Assembly: GCA_003151395.1 (NCBI GenBank)
Contig: PLXJ01000047.1
Location: 40,684 to 103,484, forward strand
Length of the DNA stretch: 62,801 nucleotides
Reading direction: 5' to 3'
Origin: Actinomycetota bacterium
GTDB taxonomy: Bacteria > Actinomycetota > Actinomycetes > Nanopelagicales > Nanopelagicaceae
Part shown: piece by piece, positions 29,957-39,033 of the stretch
How the letters are laid out: each line of letters opens with the position of its first letter
How positions within the stretch are numbered: the first letter of the stretch is position 1
Position numbers and translations under genes: made by a program
Notes under the pieces: model-generated
Databases searched by the model: none
Told to the model about the DNA's origin: nothing
Seen by the model: the letters and a program-made list of their open reading frames with translations, nothing else

Positions 29957-31926
29957 GTCAGCGTGCACCTCAAGGCGGACGTCCACCAATGGCAGGAGGG
30001 GTCGGGCGTGGTGGCCCAATGGCCGGCATGATGGGTGGCCCTGTGCAAAAATCTAAAGATTTTAAGGGTTCTTTGCGTCGCTTACTTCGCGAAGTTGGTG
30101 AGGAACGTAAAAGTTTATATGCGGTCTTTGTTCTTATAACCACCGCAGTAACAATCGGATCTTTCGGACCAAAGATATTGGGTCATGCGACAAATGACAT
30201 CTTCTATGGCTTCTTGGGTCACCAACTACCAGCGGGCCAGACAAAAGCTCAAGTTGTTGCTGGGTTGCGAGCCAAAGGCCAAAATACGCTGGCGGATGTG
30301 GTGAATAAGAGTGGAGTTATTCCTGGCAAAGGAATTGATTTCACTGCAGTTGCGCACTGGATCTCCTTGGCAATAGTTCTCTACATTTTCTCTTCATTAT
30401 TTTTATGGCTGCAGCAATATCTGATGGCAGGAGTAACCCAGAAGACTGTCTTTAGGTTACGCCGCCTTGCTGAGGAGAAAATCGGACGACTTCCATTAAG
30501 TTACTTTGATACCACCTCTCGTGGAGATCTTCTTTCGCGCGTAACGAACGATGTAGATAATATTTCGACCTCCATGCAACAGGGACTATCCCAAATTCTC
30601 AATTCGGTACTAACTGTTGTTTCCGTATTGGTGATGATGATTTGGATCAGTCCCCTGCTCGCCCTTATTTCTTTGATCGCGATTCCACTTTCAATGTTTG
30701 TTTCCGTTCGGATCGCCAAGGCGTCACAGAAGCAATTTATTGCACAGTGGGATTGGACCGGAAAACTCAATGGTCATGTTGAGGAGATGCATACCGGAGC
30801 TGCACTAGTAAAGGTCTTTGGCCGTCGTAAGCAAGCAATATCAGATTTTGCAGATTTGAATGAAAATCTCAATAAATCTTCATTCAATGCGCAATTTATG
30901 TCGGGCATCATTATGCCTTCCACTACATTTATTTCTAACCTCATTTATGTCGGAATTTCAGTTCTTGGTGGCTATCGTGTTGCTACCGGAACCATGTCGC
31001 TCGGCGATGTTCAAGCATTTATCCAATACTCCCGACAATTTGGAATGCCGTTGGCTCAAATAGCTGGGTTAATGAATACCGTGCAGTCCGGTGTAGCTTC
31101 CGCCGAACGGCTCTTTGAATTACTCGATGCGCCGGAAGAGGAGCCAGACCGCGAAACGAGCATTCCATTTGGCCGTGCTACTGGTCGGATCGCATTCAAG
31201 GATGTCTCGTTCCGCTATAAAGAGGATCAGCCCCTGATTGAACATTTCAATCTTGAGGTCGAACCAGGACAAACCGTTGCGATCGTTGGACCTACCGGCG
31301 CGGGAAAAACCACGCTCGTCAATTTGATTATGCGTTTTTATGAAATTAACGGTGGCGAAATTACTCTCGACGGCATCAATACCCGTGAAATCACTCGAGA
31401 CGATCTGCGTAGCCAATTTGGAATGGTACTTCAAGACACCTGGCTCTTCTCTGGAACAATGAGTGAAAATATTGCCTTCGGCTCCAAGGAGCCAACCCCA
31501 GATAAAGTGATGGAAGCGGCCAAAGCCGCCAATATTGACCATTTTATCAGGGGCTTACCGGGTGGATATGAATCTTTACTCACTGACGACAATTCAACGG
31601 TTTCGAATGGTGAACGCCAGCTATTAACTATCGCCCGAGCTTTTATGGCGGACCCTGCAGTTTTGATACTCGATGAGGCCACTTCCTCTGTCGATACCCG
31701 CACAGAGGTCCTCGTTCAACACGCTATGGCAAAATTACGTTTTGGCAGAACCAGTTTTGTCATTGCCCACCGTTTATCCACGATCCGCGACGCGGACATA
31801 ATTCTTGTAATGGATAGAGGAACACTGGTTGAACAGGGCAATCATGAGGACTTGATGGCTGCCAAAGGCTTCTATTTTGATCTATATGCCAGCCAGTTTT
31901 CCTCCGCCGCCGTAGAACAGGTCTAG
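29953..31926 (+). CDS. ABC exporter half, catalytic-site subunit
   Basis: This 657-residue partner of the preceding gene has a canonical catalytic site: Walker A GPTGAGKTT, Walker B LILDEATSSVD with E575, and switch H606 in VIAHRLST. Its own signature is degenerate (VSNGERQL, S551-E554). The pair thus builds one active and one inactive ATP site. The N-terminus is rich in Gly, Pro and Met (about residues 5-32) and probably disordered. An extended loop of about 50 residues between the first two transmembrane helices (around GHQLPAGQTKAQ) is typical of this subunit type. Confidence 0.93.
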   Translation: MSQRAPQGGRPPMAGGVGRGGPMAGMMGGPVQKSKDFKGSLRRLLREVGEERKSLYAVFVLITTAVTIGSFGPKILGHATNDIFYGFLGHQLPAGQTKAQVVAGLRAKGQNTLADVVNKSGVIPGKGIDFTAVAHWISLAIVLYIFSSLFLWLQQYLMAGVTQKTVFRLRRLAEEKIGRLPLSYFDTTSRGDLLSRVTNDVDNISTSMQQGLSQILNSVLTVVSVLVMMIWISPLLALISLIAIPLSMFVSVRIAKASQKQFIAQWDWTGKLNGHVEEMHTGAALVKVFGRRKQAISDFADLNENLNKSSFNAQFMSGIIMPSTTFISNLIYVGISVLGGYRVATGTMSLGDVQAFIQYSRQFGMPLAQIAGLMNTVQSGVASAERLFELLDAPEEEPDRETSIPFGRATGRIAFKDVSFRYKEDQPLIEHFNLEVEPGQTVAIVGPTGAGKTTLVNLIMRFYEINGGEITLDGINTREITRDDLRSQFGMVLQDTWLFSGTMSENIAFGSKEPTPDKVMEAAKAANIDHFIRGLPGGYESLLTDDNSTVSNGERQLLTIARAFMADPAVLILDEATSSVDTRTEVLVQHAMAKLRFGRTSFVIAHRLSTIRDADIILVMDRGTLVEQGNHEDLMAAKGFYFDLYASQFSSAAVEQV

Positions 31927-31949
31927 GTGGGTTGCTTCCTGCTTCTCTG

Positions 31950-31981
31950 AAATTTTGGCTGCGAAACCCTCGCAAAAATTT
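31950..31981 (+). terminator. Hairpin after the ABC exporter operon
   Basis: AAATTTT (31950-31956) pairs with AAAATTT (31975-31981), and TGCGA (31960-31964) pairs with TCGCA (31970-31974) around the loop aaccc; GGC bulges on the left side. The inner stem is GC-rich and is followed by an AAAATTT run, so it may terminate transcription, though the T run is short. Confidence 0.5.
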
Positions 31982-32052
31982 GGCAGCGCCTGTAATGTCA
32001 CCTGCTATCTCACCCGCGCATCAATGGATGCTCTCTATTCGGAGGTCTTTAC

Positions 32053-33555
32053 GTGGCGAATCCCAATCAAGAAGAGAATGAAGTCGAAGGAAATAATTTA
32101 GCCTCGAATGTTTTGGGTCTTTTTGAATCTTCCATCATGGGTATTGCTGGTTCTGCCCCCGCGTACTCAATCGCTGCGACGACGGTCACTCTTGCGGTCA
32201 CGGTGGGCCTCTTTGGTCCCGGAGAACTCCTCTACTCCGGAATAGCGATGTTCGGTGTAGTGATTGCCTTTCATTACATGGGAAAGGTGCGTCAAAATGC
32301 TGGTGCGACTTATATTTGGGTGAGAAATGCGCTGCACCCAATACTTGGATATTTGGCCGGTTGGTCCCTTGTAACGGCATCGATAATTTTTGGGCTCGTT
32401 TCCACTGTGCCAGCATCTACCAGTTTGCTCTCACTTTTTTCGAACAATCAAAATACGATCAGCAACGTCCACTGGACCACCTTCATTGGCGCTCTCATTT
32501 TCGTATTCATGGTGGCGATAATCGCGTATGGAATTAAATTCACCGCAAAAGCTCAAGTGGTGATGACAGTTGTGGAATTGGGCTTGCTCTGGATTTTCGA
32601 CGTAGTTGCCCTTCTGCATCATCCACACACTCACCGTTTTGATTGGGGTTGGTTCTCATTCAATCAGATTAAGGCGTACTCCACCCCCGCCGCGGCTGCT
32701 GCCGGTTCAAATCCCTTCGATTCAAAATTCGCTATTGCGCATGGATTAAGCGCGATATTGATCGGCGCAGTATCTGGCGCGTTCTTCTACTGGGGTTGGG
32801 ATGTCACTGCGAATCTCAATGAAGAGACTAAGAATGGAAAAGACAATGCTGGCAAAGGTGGAATAGTCGGAATTTTCTTCGTCTTCTTCACCTTCCTGTT
32901 GACATTGATCGCCATCAACATGGTCTTAAGTGATGCCACTTTGCACAATAGCAGTAGCATTTTGAGTGATTTCGCGGCGGTCTTAATCCCAGGATGGTTT
33001 GGTAAATTTATTATCGTGTCCGTTCTGCTGTCGACCGTAGCCACTATTGAAACGCAGATGATTCAAGTGACCAGAACTCTCTTTTCAATGGGCAGGGATT
33101 ACACCATGCCAGGTTCATTTGGACATGTGCACAAGAAATTCCGCACCCCCTGGAATGCCACAGTCTTTACAACAGTATTTGTCCTACTGTTCTTCATAGG
33201 TTCGCAATTTATTAAGAAAGTTAACGACATTGCGCAAGCTGGCGTCGCAGCTATAGGAATTCAAATTTGTTTCTATTATGCGCTCGCCGCAATTTCTGTA
33301 ATTGTTCTTTATCGGCGTTATTTATTAAGAGACATCCGCACTTTTCTGCTCGTAGGTTTGTGGCCTGCGCTGTCGGGTGCCTTCTTAATTGCAGTTCTCT
33401 TTAAAGTGATTCCAACGCTGAGCCACCTTGCCCTCTGGGTAGGTGTTGGAACGGTGGCGATTGGTGTCATCCCGATGTCCATATTCTGGATTCAAGGATC
33501 TACGTACTTCAATAAAGTTACAAAGGAAGAGCGCTCGGCAGTTCTTGAGGAATAA
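32053..33555 (+). CDS. APC-superfamily amino acid permease
   Basis: This 500-residue secondary transporter has 12 hydrophobic segments. The N-terminal APC signature is ESSIMGIAGSAPAYSIAATT, the broken helix 1 that binds the substrate amino group, and helix 6 carries GAFFYWGWDVTANLNEETKN. It would import amino acids or amines with protons or sodium; the substrate cannot be deduced. The start is GTG with a ggaggt site 8 nt upstream. It is monocistronic as far as can be seen, flanked by hairpins on both sides. Confidence 0.9.
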   Translation: MANPNQEENEVEGNNLASNVLGLFESSIMGIAGSAPAYSIAATTVTLAVTVGLFGPGELLYSGIAMFGVVIAFHYMGKVRQNAGATYIWVRNALHPILGYLAGWSLVTASIIFGLVSTVPASTSLLSLFSNNQNTISNVHWTTFIGALIFVFMVAIIAYGIKFTAKAQVVMTVVELGLLWIFDVVALLHHPHTHRFDWGWFSFNQIKAYSTPAAAAAGSNPFDSKFAIAHGLSAILIGAVSGAFFYWGWDVTANLNEETKNGKDNAGKGGIVGIFFVFFTFLLTLIAINMVLSDATLHNSSSILSDFAAVLIPGWFGKFIIVSVLLSTVATIETQMIQVTRTLFSMGRDYTMPGSFGHVHKKFRTPWNATVFTTVFVLLFFIGSQFIKKVNDIAQAGVAAIGIQICFYYALAAISVIVLYRRYLLRDIRTFLLVGLWPALSGAFLIAVLFKVIPTLSHLALWVGVGTVAIGVIPMSIFWIQGSTYFNKVTKEERSAVLEE

Positions 33556-33596
33556 CTCTTAAGGACACCAGAGTTCAATCTCTAAGGAATAAAAGG

Positions 33597-33611
33597 GTGT
33601 GGTTCCCACAC
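33597..33611 (+). terminator. Hairpin after the permease gene
   Basis: GTGTGG-ttc-CCACAC (33597-33611), with a G-T extension, is followed by TTTGA. It is compact and GC-rich but has only a three-base T run. It separates the permease from the Ig-like protein gene. Confidence 0.5.
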
Positions 33612-33641
33612 TTTGATCAGTGAGAGCAAGATAATGGCGGT

Positions 33642-35627
33642 GTGAAAAAGTTATTCCTAAACGCCGCCATCATCATCTCTCTATGCGGATTTGCTGCAAC
33701 GCAACTTCCAAATGCCCAGGCGACGACTACACAGGTCGGCTCACTTTCTTTGATAACCGTCCCGCTGGATAAACAAACGATCACGGTTCAGCCCCCAACT
33801 TCAAACTCTCCTGGCGCCTGGTCTTTAGCCCTGGACAATGCGGCTTTGGCAACAATTAGTGGATTGACCCTCACTTTGAAAGGTGTGGGAAGTGGGCAGT
33901 TAACTTTTACTCAAGCCGCATCTGGCTCGTATTCAAGCGTCGCTAGAACCACAGTGTTCCGAGTTACGCCGGGCACACCAACGATCGGCATCTGGTCTCC
34001 CTTAAGCGTTCCACTTATTTCTAATCAGTTCAAAATTCTTCCACCTACCTCTAATTCAATAGGTTCATGGCTCTTTAGCCTGAGTAATAACGTGGTAAAC
34101 GGGTATGTGATTGCAACTCTGAGCGGCAACGTCGTTACCTTGCTTGATGGTGGGATCGTAACCATCAGCGCAACTCAAGCGCCCACAAGCACATTTTTAC
34201 AAGCAGCCGCGACAACCACGCTAGCGATAACCGCTGCTAAACCTGCGATTGGTTCTTTTCCCGATCTTTCAGTTTCCCGCGCCAGCGTCGGTTCATTTAA
34301 TCTGAAATTGCCATCAACTACCTCACCTGGGATCTGGACCCTGACATCTTCAATTCCTAGCATTGCGACAGTTACGGGCACGCTTGTAACCCCAAATGGA
34401 GTCGGCACCACGGTCATCACAGCACATCAGGCTCCGGCCGGCGGATACCAATCTGCAACCGTTGCAATGAATTTAACAATCACTTCAACGGCTCCAACGG
34501 TGGGAGTGCTCGCACCAATTTCTTACAGATTGGGTGCCAATCCGGGCAACATTTTGATTTTGGTACCACCCACCTCAAACTCGGCGGGGCCCTGGTTCTT
34601 TAAAGTTATAGATCCGTCAATCGCTACGGTTAATGGATTTATTCTCACCGTCCTTAAGGGCGGTTCTACAACTATTTCTGCACAACAGGGTTCAAGCGGT
34701 AACTTTGATTTTTCTAGCGTACTAACTGCGCCACTCGTCGTAAATCAACTTTCCACTATTCCCTCACTACCCAATCTCAGCCAAGTTGTTGGGGACCCAG
34801 CAATTTCAATTACTCCGCCTGGGACACAATCGACTGGAGTCTGGACCCTAACCTCCAGTGATTCAACTGTCGCAGCGGTTTCCGGACTCAGTGTTACGGT
34901 TGGAAATGCTGGATCAGCCACGCTCACGCTGACACAGGCAGCAGATGGAATCTGGTTAACAAATTCAACGCTATTTACTATAAACGTTGCTGGTCTGGTT
35001 CCAACAATTGGCGCCCTTTCTCCGATCTCGGTAACCGTAGGGACGACACCCACAGCAATAATCAATCCCACTTCAAATTCCGGTGGAGTATGGAGCTACT
35101 CAACTGGCGATCCAAATATTGCAAAGGTGGTTAATGGCACTCTCGTTGGCGTAGCCGTTGGAACGACGACGCTCTCCGGAGTTCAAAAGCCCGCTGGAAA
35201 ATATGGACAATCTAATACCGTTCAGAGCACGGTGACCGTAAAAGCCGCTCCTCCGACACCAACTCCAACCCCAACACCTAAGCCGACCCCAACCCCAACA
35301 CCTAAGCCGACCCCAACCCCAACACCTAAGCCAACCCCAACCCCAACACCTAAGCCAACCCCTAAGCCAACCCCAACACCTAAGCCAACCCCTAAGCCAA
35401 CCCCAACTCCTAAACCAACTCTGGTCAAGCCTCCGGTGGTACCGATTGTCTCGGCAAAAGTGGCCGGTCGAACCATTCACATAACTTCCAATAATTCCAA
35501 AGTAATCGTGATGATCAATGGTGTGAAGGCAAAGGTTGGAACGAATACGGTAAGAGCAGGGAGCAATCTGGTTATTATTGAATTTAGTGCAAAGGTGATT
35601 TATTCCAGAGTTTTCACAATAAAGTAA
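33642..35627 (+). CDS. Secreted protein with six Ig-like repeats and a Pro/Thr/Lys stalk
   Basis: This 661-residue exported protein has a signal peptide with a likely cut after NAQA (about residue 28). Six imperfect repeats of roughly 83 residues follow, each with a pattern like T(I/V)G...L...PTSNS.G.W........IATV.G........G...I...QA. This is consistent with bacterial Ig-like (Big_2-type) domains. Then comes a 56-residue stalk built from PTPTPTPK units, and a C-terminal 65-residue beta-rich domain. There is no LPXTG motif or C-terminal membrane anchor. It may be a cell-surface adhesin or spacer protein; the function is not known. The start is GTG with GATAAT ending 6 nt upstream, suggesting a leaderless message. 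Confidence 0.8.
   Translation: MKKLFLNAAIIISLCGFAATQLPNAQATTTQVGSLSLITVPLDKQTITVQPPTSNSPGAWSLALDNAALATISGLTLTLKGVGSGQLTFTQAASGSYSSVARTTVFRVTPGTPTIGIWSPLSVPLISNQFKILPPTSNSIGSWLFSLSNNVVNGYVIATLSGNVVTLLDGGIVTISATQAPTSTFLQAAATTTLAITAAKPAIGSFPDLSVSRASVGSFNLKLPSTTSPGIWTLTSSIPSIATVTGTLVTPNGVGTTVITAHQAPAGGYQSATVAMNLTITSTAPTVGVLAPISYRLGANPGNILILVPPTSNSAGPWFFKVIDPSIATVNGFILTVLKGGSTTISAQQGSSGNFDFSSVLTAPLVVNQLSTIPSLPNLSQVVGDPAISITPPGTQSTGVWTLTSSDSTVAAVSGLSVTVGNAGSATLTLTQAADGIWLTNSTLFTINVAGLVPTIGALSPISVTVGTTPTAIINPTSNSGGVWSYSTGDPNIAKVVNGTLVGVAVGTTTLSGVQKPAGKYGQSNTVQSTVTVKAAPPTPTPTPTPKPTPTPTPKPTPTPTPKPTPTPTPKPTPKPTPTPKPTPKPTPTPKPTLVKPPVVPIVSAKVAGRTIHITSNNSKVIVMINGVKAKVGTNTVRAGSNLVIIEFSAKVIYSRVFTIK
35253..35420 (+). 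repeat. In-frame tandem repeats encoding the PTPTPTPK stalk
   Basis: The segment is made of 24-nt units of the type ccgaccccaaccccaacacc plus taag, degrading at the 3' end into 12- and 18-nt variants. The unit is a multiple of three, so copy-number change by slippage would alter stalk length without breaking the reading frame. Confidence 0.9.
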
Positions 35628-35655
35628 TTGACCATAAAATGAGTAACCGTACAGT
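35628..35655 (+). promoter_or_regulatory. Promoter for the DHA2-type MFS gene
   Basis: TTGACC (35628-35633), a 16-nt spacer and TACAGT (35650-35655) form a sigma-70-type promoter directly after the stop codon of the Ig-like gene. The start codon lies 29 nt after the -10, leaving a short leader with an aggcagg Shine-Dalgarno. Confidence 0.55.
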
Positions 35656-35684
35656 GAATAACAAGGCAAATAGAAGGCAGGCAG

Positions 35685-37067
35685 TTGGCTAAATCAGAAA
35701 ACCGATTAGAGATTGGCCCCGTTGCTTTTCTAGTTGCAGGACTGATGTTTATGGAGTTCTTAGATGGCTCAATTCTTCCAACAGCTGCTCCTACAATCGC
35801 CCGCTCTTTTCACACACTTTCGGAGCAAATTGGAATCTGCGCGACCAGTTACATGGTCACGATTGTCATTTTGATCCCTATATCTGCGTGGCTTGCAGAG
35901 AAGTTCGGCGTCCGAAAAATTCTATTCGGTAGCATCACCCTCTTTGTTCTCGCCTCGCTTCTTTGTGCGATTAGTACCAGCGTTCTGGAACTCACAATAA
36001 TGAGAATCATTCAAGGAATTGGTGCAGCCACAATGGTTCCAGTTGGTCGGTTAATCTTGATGCGATCAGTTGATAAAAGTCAAGTAATTCGCACCATCTC
36101 CTATTCAGTATGGCCGGCACTTGCCGCACCTGTGATTGCACCAGTTTTAGGCGGTTTCATTATTGCCCACGCATCTTGGCGTTGGATTTTTCTGATCAAC
36201 CTACCTATAGGTCTATTTGTACTTCTGATCGGGATAAAGATTGTTCCGCATATTTCTGGTGGAAAAGTCGAACGCCTTGATTGGAACGGGTTTTATGGAA
36301 CGGCCATTAGCCTGGGCTTTTTAGTATTTGGAGCAGCGGAGCTCGGCACACCTCACGTTAATATTCTGGTATCCCTTCTCCTCATCGCCCTAGGCGTTGG
36401 AATAGGGGTTCCAACAATTCGACACCTAAAGCGCACCGAAAAGCCTTTGGTAGATCTCGCGGTTATGAAGATTCAGACTTTTCAATTAAATAGTTCTAGT
36501 GGGCTTCTGTTCCGGGTTTCCCAAAATACTGCACCATTTGTACTTCCTCTTATGTTTCAAGATAAATTTGGATGGAGCCCGCAAAAAGCCGGCGAGATTC
36601 TCTTCTTTTACATGCTCGGAAACTTAATCTTCAAAGTGTTTACCACTCCATTGATGAAGAAGTTTGCCTTTAAATCACTCATTCTTTGGGCGACTCTCAC
36701 GAGCATTCCACTCACCCTCGCCCTGGGAATATTAGGTCACTCATTACCTATTCTCTGGATCGCTATTTTGCTTTTTATCACGGGTGGAGTTAGGTCCCTC
36801 GGAATGACGCTTTATAACACCATCACATTTGCCGATATTGATCAAGAGGTGATGTCGCATGCAAATTCCTTATCAAATATGGTTCAACAGTTGGCCGCAG
36901 TGATTGCAGTCGCGGCGGCAGTCATTGCGATTAATGTGGGTAGGGCGATGGCCGGGACAAATTATCAATTTACTTTTGCTTTCATTTTTGCAATAGGCAT
37001 GTTGCTTGTCTCCCTGGGCAGAGTCCTCGCCTTACCTAGTTCTGCGGGCGATTCATTGCGTAATTAG
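35685..37067 (+). CDS. MFS drug-export type transporter (DHA2 family)
   Basis: This 460-residue membrane protein has about 14 hydrophobic helices. The DHA2 motifs are MEFLDGSILPTAAPTI in helix 1, WLAEKFGVRKILFGS in loop 2-3 and RIIQGIGAATMVPVGRL in helix 4. Helix 5 contains the antiporter-type PVLGGFIIAHASWRWIFLIN. It probably expels hydrophobic or cationic compounds with proton exchange. The start codon is TTG. murT begins 15 nt after its stop, but appears to have its own -10 element. Confidence 0.9.
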   Translation: MAKSENRLEIGPVAFLVAGLMFMEFLDGSILPTAAPTIARSFHTLSEQIGICATSYMVTIVILIPISAWLAEKFGVRKILFGSITLFVLASLLCAISTSVLELTIMRIIQGIGAATMVPVGRLILMRSVDKSQVIRTISYSVWPALAAPVIAPVLGGFIIAHASWRWIFLINLPIGLFVLLIGIKIVPHISGGKVERLDWNGFYGTAISLGFLVFGAAELGTPHVNILVSLLLIALGVGIGVPTIRHLKRTEKPLVDLAVMKIQTFQLNSSSGLLFRVSQNTAPFVLPLMFQDKFGWSPQKAGEILFFYMLGNLIFKVFTTPLMKKFAFKSLILWATLTSIPLTLALGILGHSLPILWIAILLFITGGVRSLGMTLYNTITFADIDQEVMSHANSLSNMVQQLAAVIAVAAAVIAINVGRAMAGTNYQFTFAFIFAIGMLLVSLGRVLALPSSAGDSLRN

Positions 37068-37070
37068 GCG

Positions 37071-37076
37071 TATTCT
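37071..37076 (+). promoter_or_regulatory. -10 element of a leaderless murT promoter
   Basis: TATTCT ends 6 nt before the murT GTG, the spacing expected when transcription starts on the first base of the start codon. There is no Shine-Dalgarno. No good -35 is visible. Confidence 0.45.
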
Positions 37077-37082
37077 TAACTC

Positions 37083-38204
37083 GTGAGCAAACTTCGATTA
37101 CGTTTGGCAATATTCGTTGCGAAACTTGTCAGTTTTCTCTCCCGATTAATCGGAAACCAGGGTGAAACTCTTCCGGGTCGTATCTTGCTTGCCATTGAAC
37201 CAGAGGCAATCTCACTTTTAGCGCAAAACAAAGAGGTTATTTTGGTTTCCGGGACCAATGGGAAGACTTCCACAACCAAAGCCGTCGCCACGATTGTCTC
37301 CCAGCTTGGTCAAGTTGCCACAAGCGGCTCAGGGTCAAATCTTTCTTGGGGTGCGGCCAATGCGCTTATGTCTTCTGCTCCCTATGCGGTTTTAGAAATC
37401 GATGAACTTCATCTTCCCGCGATTATTGCCCAGACCGATCCAACCGTTGTCTTACTTCTCAATCTCACTCGTGATCAATTGCATCGGATGCATGAGGTTA
37501 AGCGCGTTGCCGATCGGTGGCATGTGGAGTGCACGGAAGCTGCTAATACGGTTTTCGTTGCCGATATCGATGATCCCTATCTCAATTACGCGATAGCAAA
37601 TGCAACAAACGTAGTTCGGGTTTCATTTGGCGGACGGCATCATCCGGATGGCGCGGTGTGCCCGCGATGTGGAGAGTATTTGACCTGGGTTGATGGAGAT
37701 TATTCGTGTTCCTGCGGTTTAACTAATAAGAGTAGTGAGCTCAAATTCGAGGGGGGATCGGCTGCATATCGCAATGCACTTCTTGCAAATATTGTCGGCG
37801 AAATCGTTGGCGCAGAACCTGTTGAATTTGAATCCAGCCAACTTGAACGACGCGTCACGAAAGTAATAGTGGGTAAGAACGTTCACTTTAGGTTGACCAA
37901 AAATCCAGCTTCGTGGACCGAGGCGTTGCAATCCGATCTTAGCGAAGATGTGATTTTGGTACTTAATGCCAGGCAGGTGGATGGAATTGATACCTCTTGG
38001 CTTTGGGATCTCTCTTTCGCGGCGTTGAAAGGCCATCACGTCGTTGTGTGTGGTGAGCGCGCGTTAGATATGGCATATCGAATTCATGTTGAGGGCATTG
38101 AGTCACGAGTAGTGGATTCTTTTGATCAAGCTCTCTCCCTTTCCAGAGGTCCTGAAATTTCTGTGCTTACCGCCTATACGGCCTTCTTTGAATTGGCAAT
38201 GTGA
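37083..38204 (+). CDS. murT: Lipid II isoglutaminyl synthase, MurT subunit
   Basis: MurT with GatD amidates the D-glutamate of the peptidoglycan stem peptide. The 373-residue Mur-ligase-like protein has the P-loop VSGTNGKTSTTKAV (about residues 57-70) and the zinc-ribbon inserted in its central domain (CPRCGEYLTWVDGDYSCSCG), a specific mark of MurT. The C-terminal DUF1727 region follows. The GTG start shows leaderless spacing to TATTCT. Its stop overlaps the gatD start, as in other actinobacteria and Firmicutes. Confidence 0.95.
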   Translation: MSKLRLRLAIFVAKLVSFLSRLIGNQGETLPGRILLAIEPEAISLLAQNKEVILVSGTNGKTSTTKAVATIVSQLGQVATSGSGSNLSWGAANALMSSAPYAVLEIDELHLPAIIAQTDPTVVLLLNLTRDQLHRMHEVKRVADRWHVECTEAANTVFVADIDDPYLNYAIANATNVVRVSFGGRHHPDGAVCPRCGEYLTWVDGDYSCSCGLTNKSSELKFEGGSAAYRNALLANIVGEIVGAEPVEFESSQLERRVTKVIVGKNVHFRLTKNPASWTEALQSDLSEDVILVLNARQVDGIDTSWLWDLSFAALKGHHVVVCGERALDMAYRIHVEGIESRVVDSFDQALSLSRGPEISVLTAYTAFFELAM

Positions 38205-38893
38205 TGTTAGAAATCATTCGAATACACAATGAGTTGCTCGGTACATATGGAGACAACGGAAATGCAGAAGTTTTGAAATTCCGAGCAGGACTTCGTGAAA
38301 TTAAGGCTCGAGTAATTGATGTTTCCTATCTTGATCCACTCCCGCGCGGTGGCGATATATATCTCTTGGGAGGGGCTGAGGACGCCGCACAACTGCTCTC
38401 TCTTACAGCGCTACGAAAGGGCTCAATTCTCGCTCGCGCTGCTAATAAAGGAGCCGTTGTATTGGCGGTCTGCGCTGGTTTTCAAATTGTTGGAACGACT
38501 TATAGAACGCGTGACCAAGAGTTCGAAGGGCTAGGGCTCCTTGATGTAACTACTGCGCCTGGCGATGGACGCCTTGTTGGTGATATCGCCATAAAATCAC
38601 CGTTCTTCGCCGAACCAATGACAGGATTTGAAAATCACAGTAGCGTGACAACTCTTGGAGAGGGTGTTCCACCATTTGGCACGGTAATTGCAGGGAATGG
38701 AAACGGTGTTGCCGGCCTAGATGGTGCTATGTCGAATAATGTATTTGGGACATATTTACATGGACCTGTACTCGCACGTAACCCGGAATTTGCAGACTTA
38801 ATGCTTGAGCGAGCGTTAGGAGAGGCAATATCAAGCGTGGATGATGAATTAGCTGATCAATATGCGAAGTGGCGAAGAGCGGTAATTAAGTAG
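38201..38893 (+). CDS. gatD: Lipid II isoglutaminyl synthase, glutamine amidotransferase subunit GatD
   Basis: GatD hydrolyses glutamine and passes ammonia to MurT. The 230-residue class I (CobB/CobQ-like) amidotransferase has the nucleophile Cys in VLAVCAGFQIVG (about residue 94) and the catalytic His in GTYLHGPVLARNPEFAD. The start is either the GTG at 38201 (4-nt overlap with murT) or the ATG at 38204 (1-nt overlap). About 140 nt follow before the helicase gene. Confidence 0.95.
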   Translation: MMLEIIRIHNELLGTYGDNGNAEVLKFRAGLREIKARVIDVSYLDPLPRGGDIYLLGGAEDAAQLLSLTALRKGSILARAANKGAVVLAVCAGFQIVGTTYRTRDQEFEGLGLLDVTTAPGDGRLVGDIAIKSPFFAEPMTGFENHSSVTTLGEGVPPFGTVIAGNGNGVAGLDGAMSNNVFGTYLHGPVLARNPEFADLMLERALGEAISSVDDELADQYAKWRRAVIK

Positions 38894-38999
38894 GTTACAA
38901 TTAGGAGTTGCATCCGCAGCACAACTCATAGAACCTCTGTTTTGCTCCATAAACAAGTTCGTTTGCGAGTCTTACGTCAGTTTTAGCTGATAAGCACCA

Positions 39000-39021
39000 C
39001 GAGACACGCATTACTGTCTCG
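39000..39021 (+). other. Hairpin in the DEAD-box helicase leader
   Basis: CGAGACA (39000-39006) and TGTCTCG (39015-39021) form a perfect 7-bp stem with an 8-nt loop ending 12 nt before the helicase ATG. No Shine-Dalgarno is visible between hairpin and start. It could be a terminator-like or cold-responsive leader element, or an operator; the data do not decide. Confidence 0.5.
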
Positions 39022-39033
39022 ATTGGTATAACA

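Noticed and set aside
35253-35420. Possible CRISPR array
   Set aside because: The repeats are directly tandem, in frame and without unique spacers; they encode a Pro/Thr/Lys stalk.
35222-35476. Antisense Gly/Val-rich reading frame opposite the stalk repeats
   Set aside because: It is a by-product of the 24-nt repeat on the other strand and has no start signals or homology-like features.
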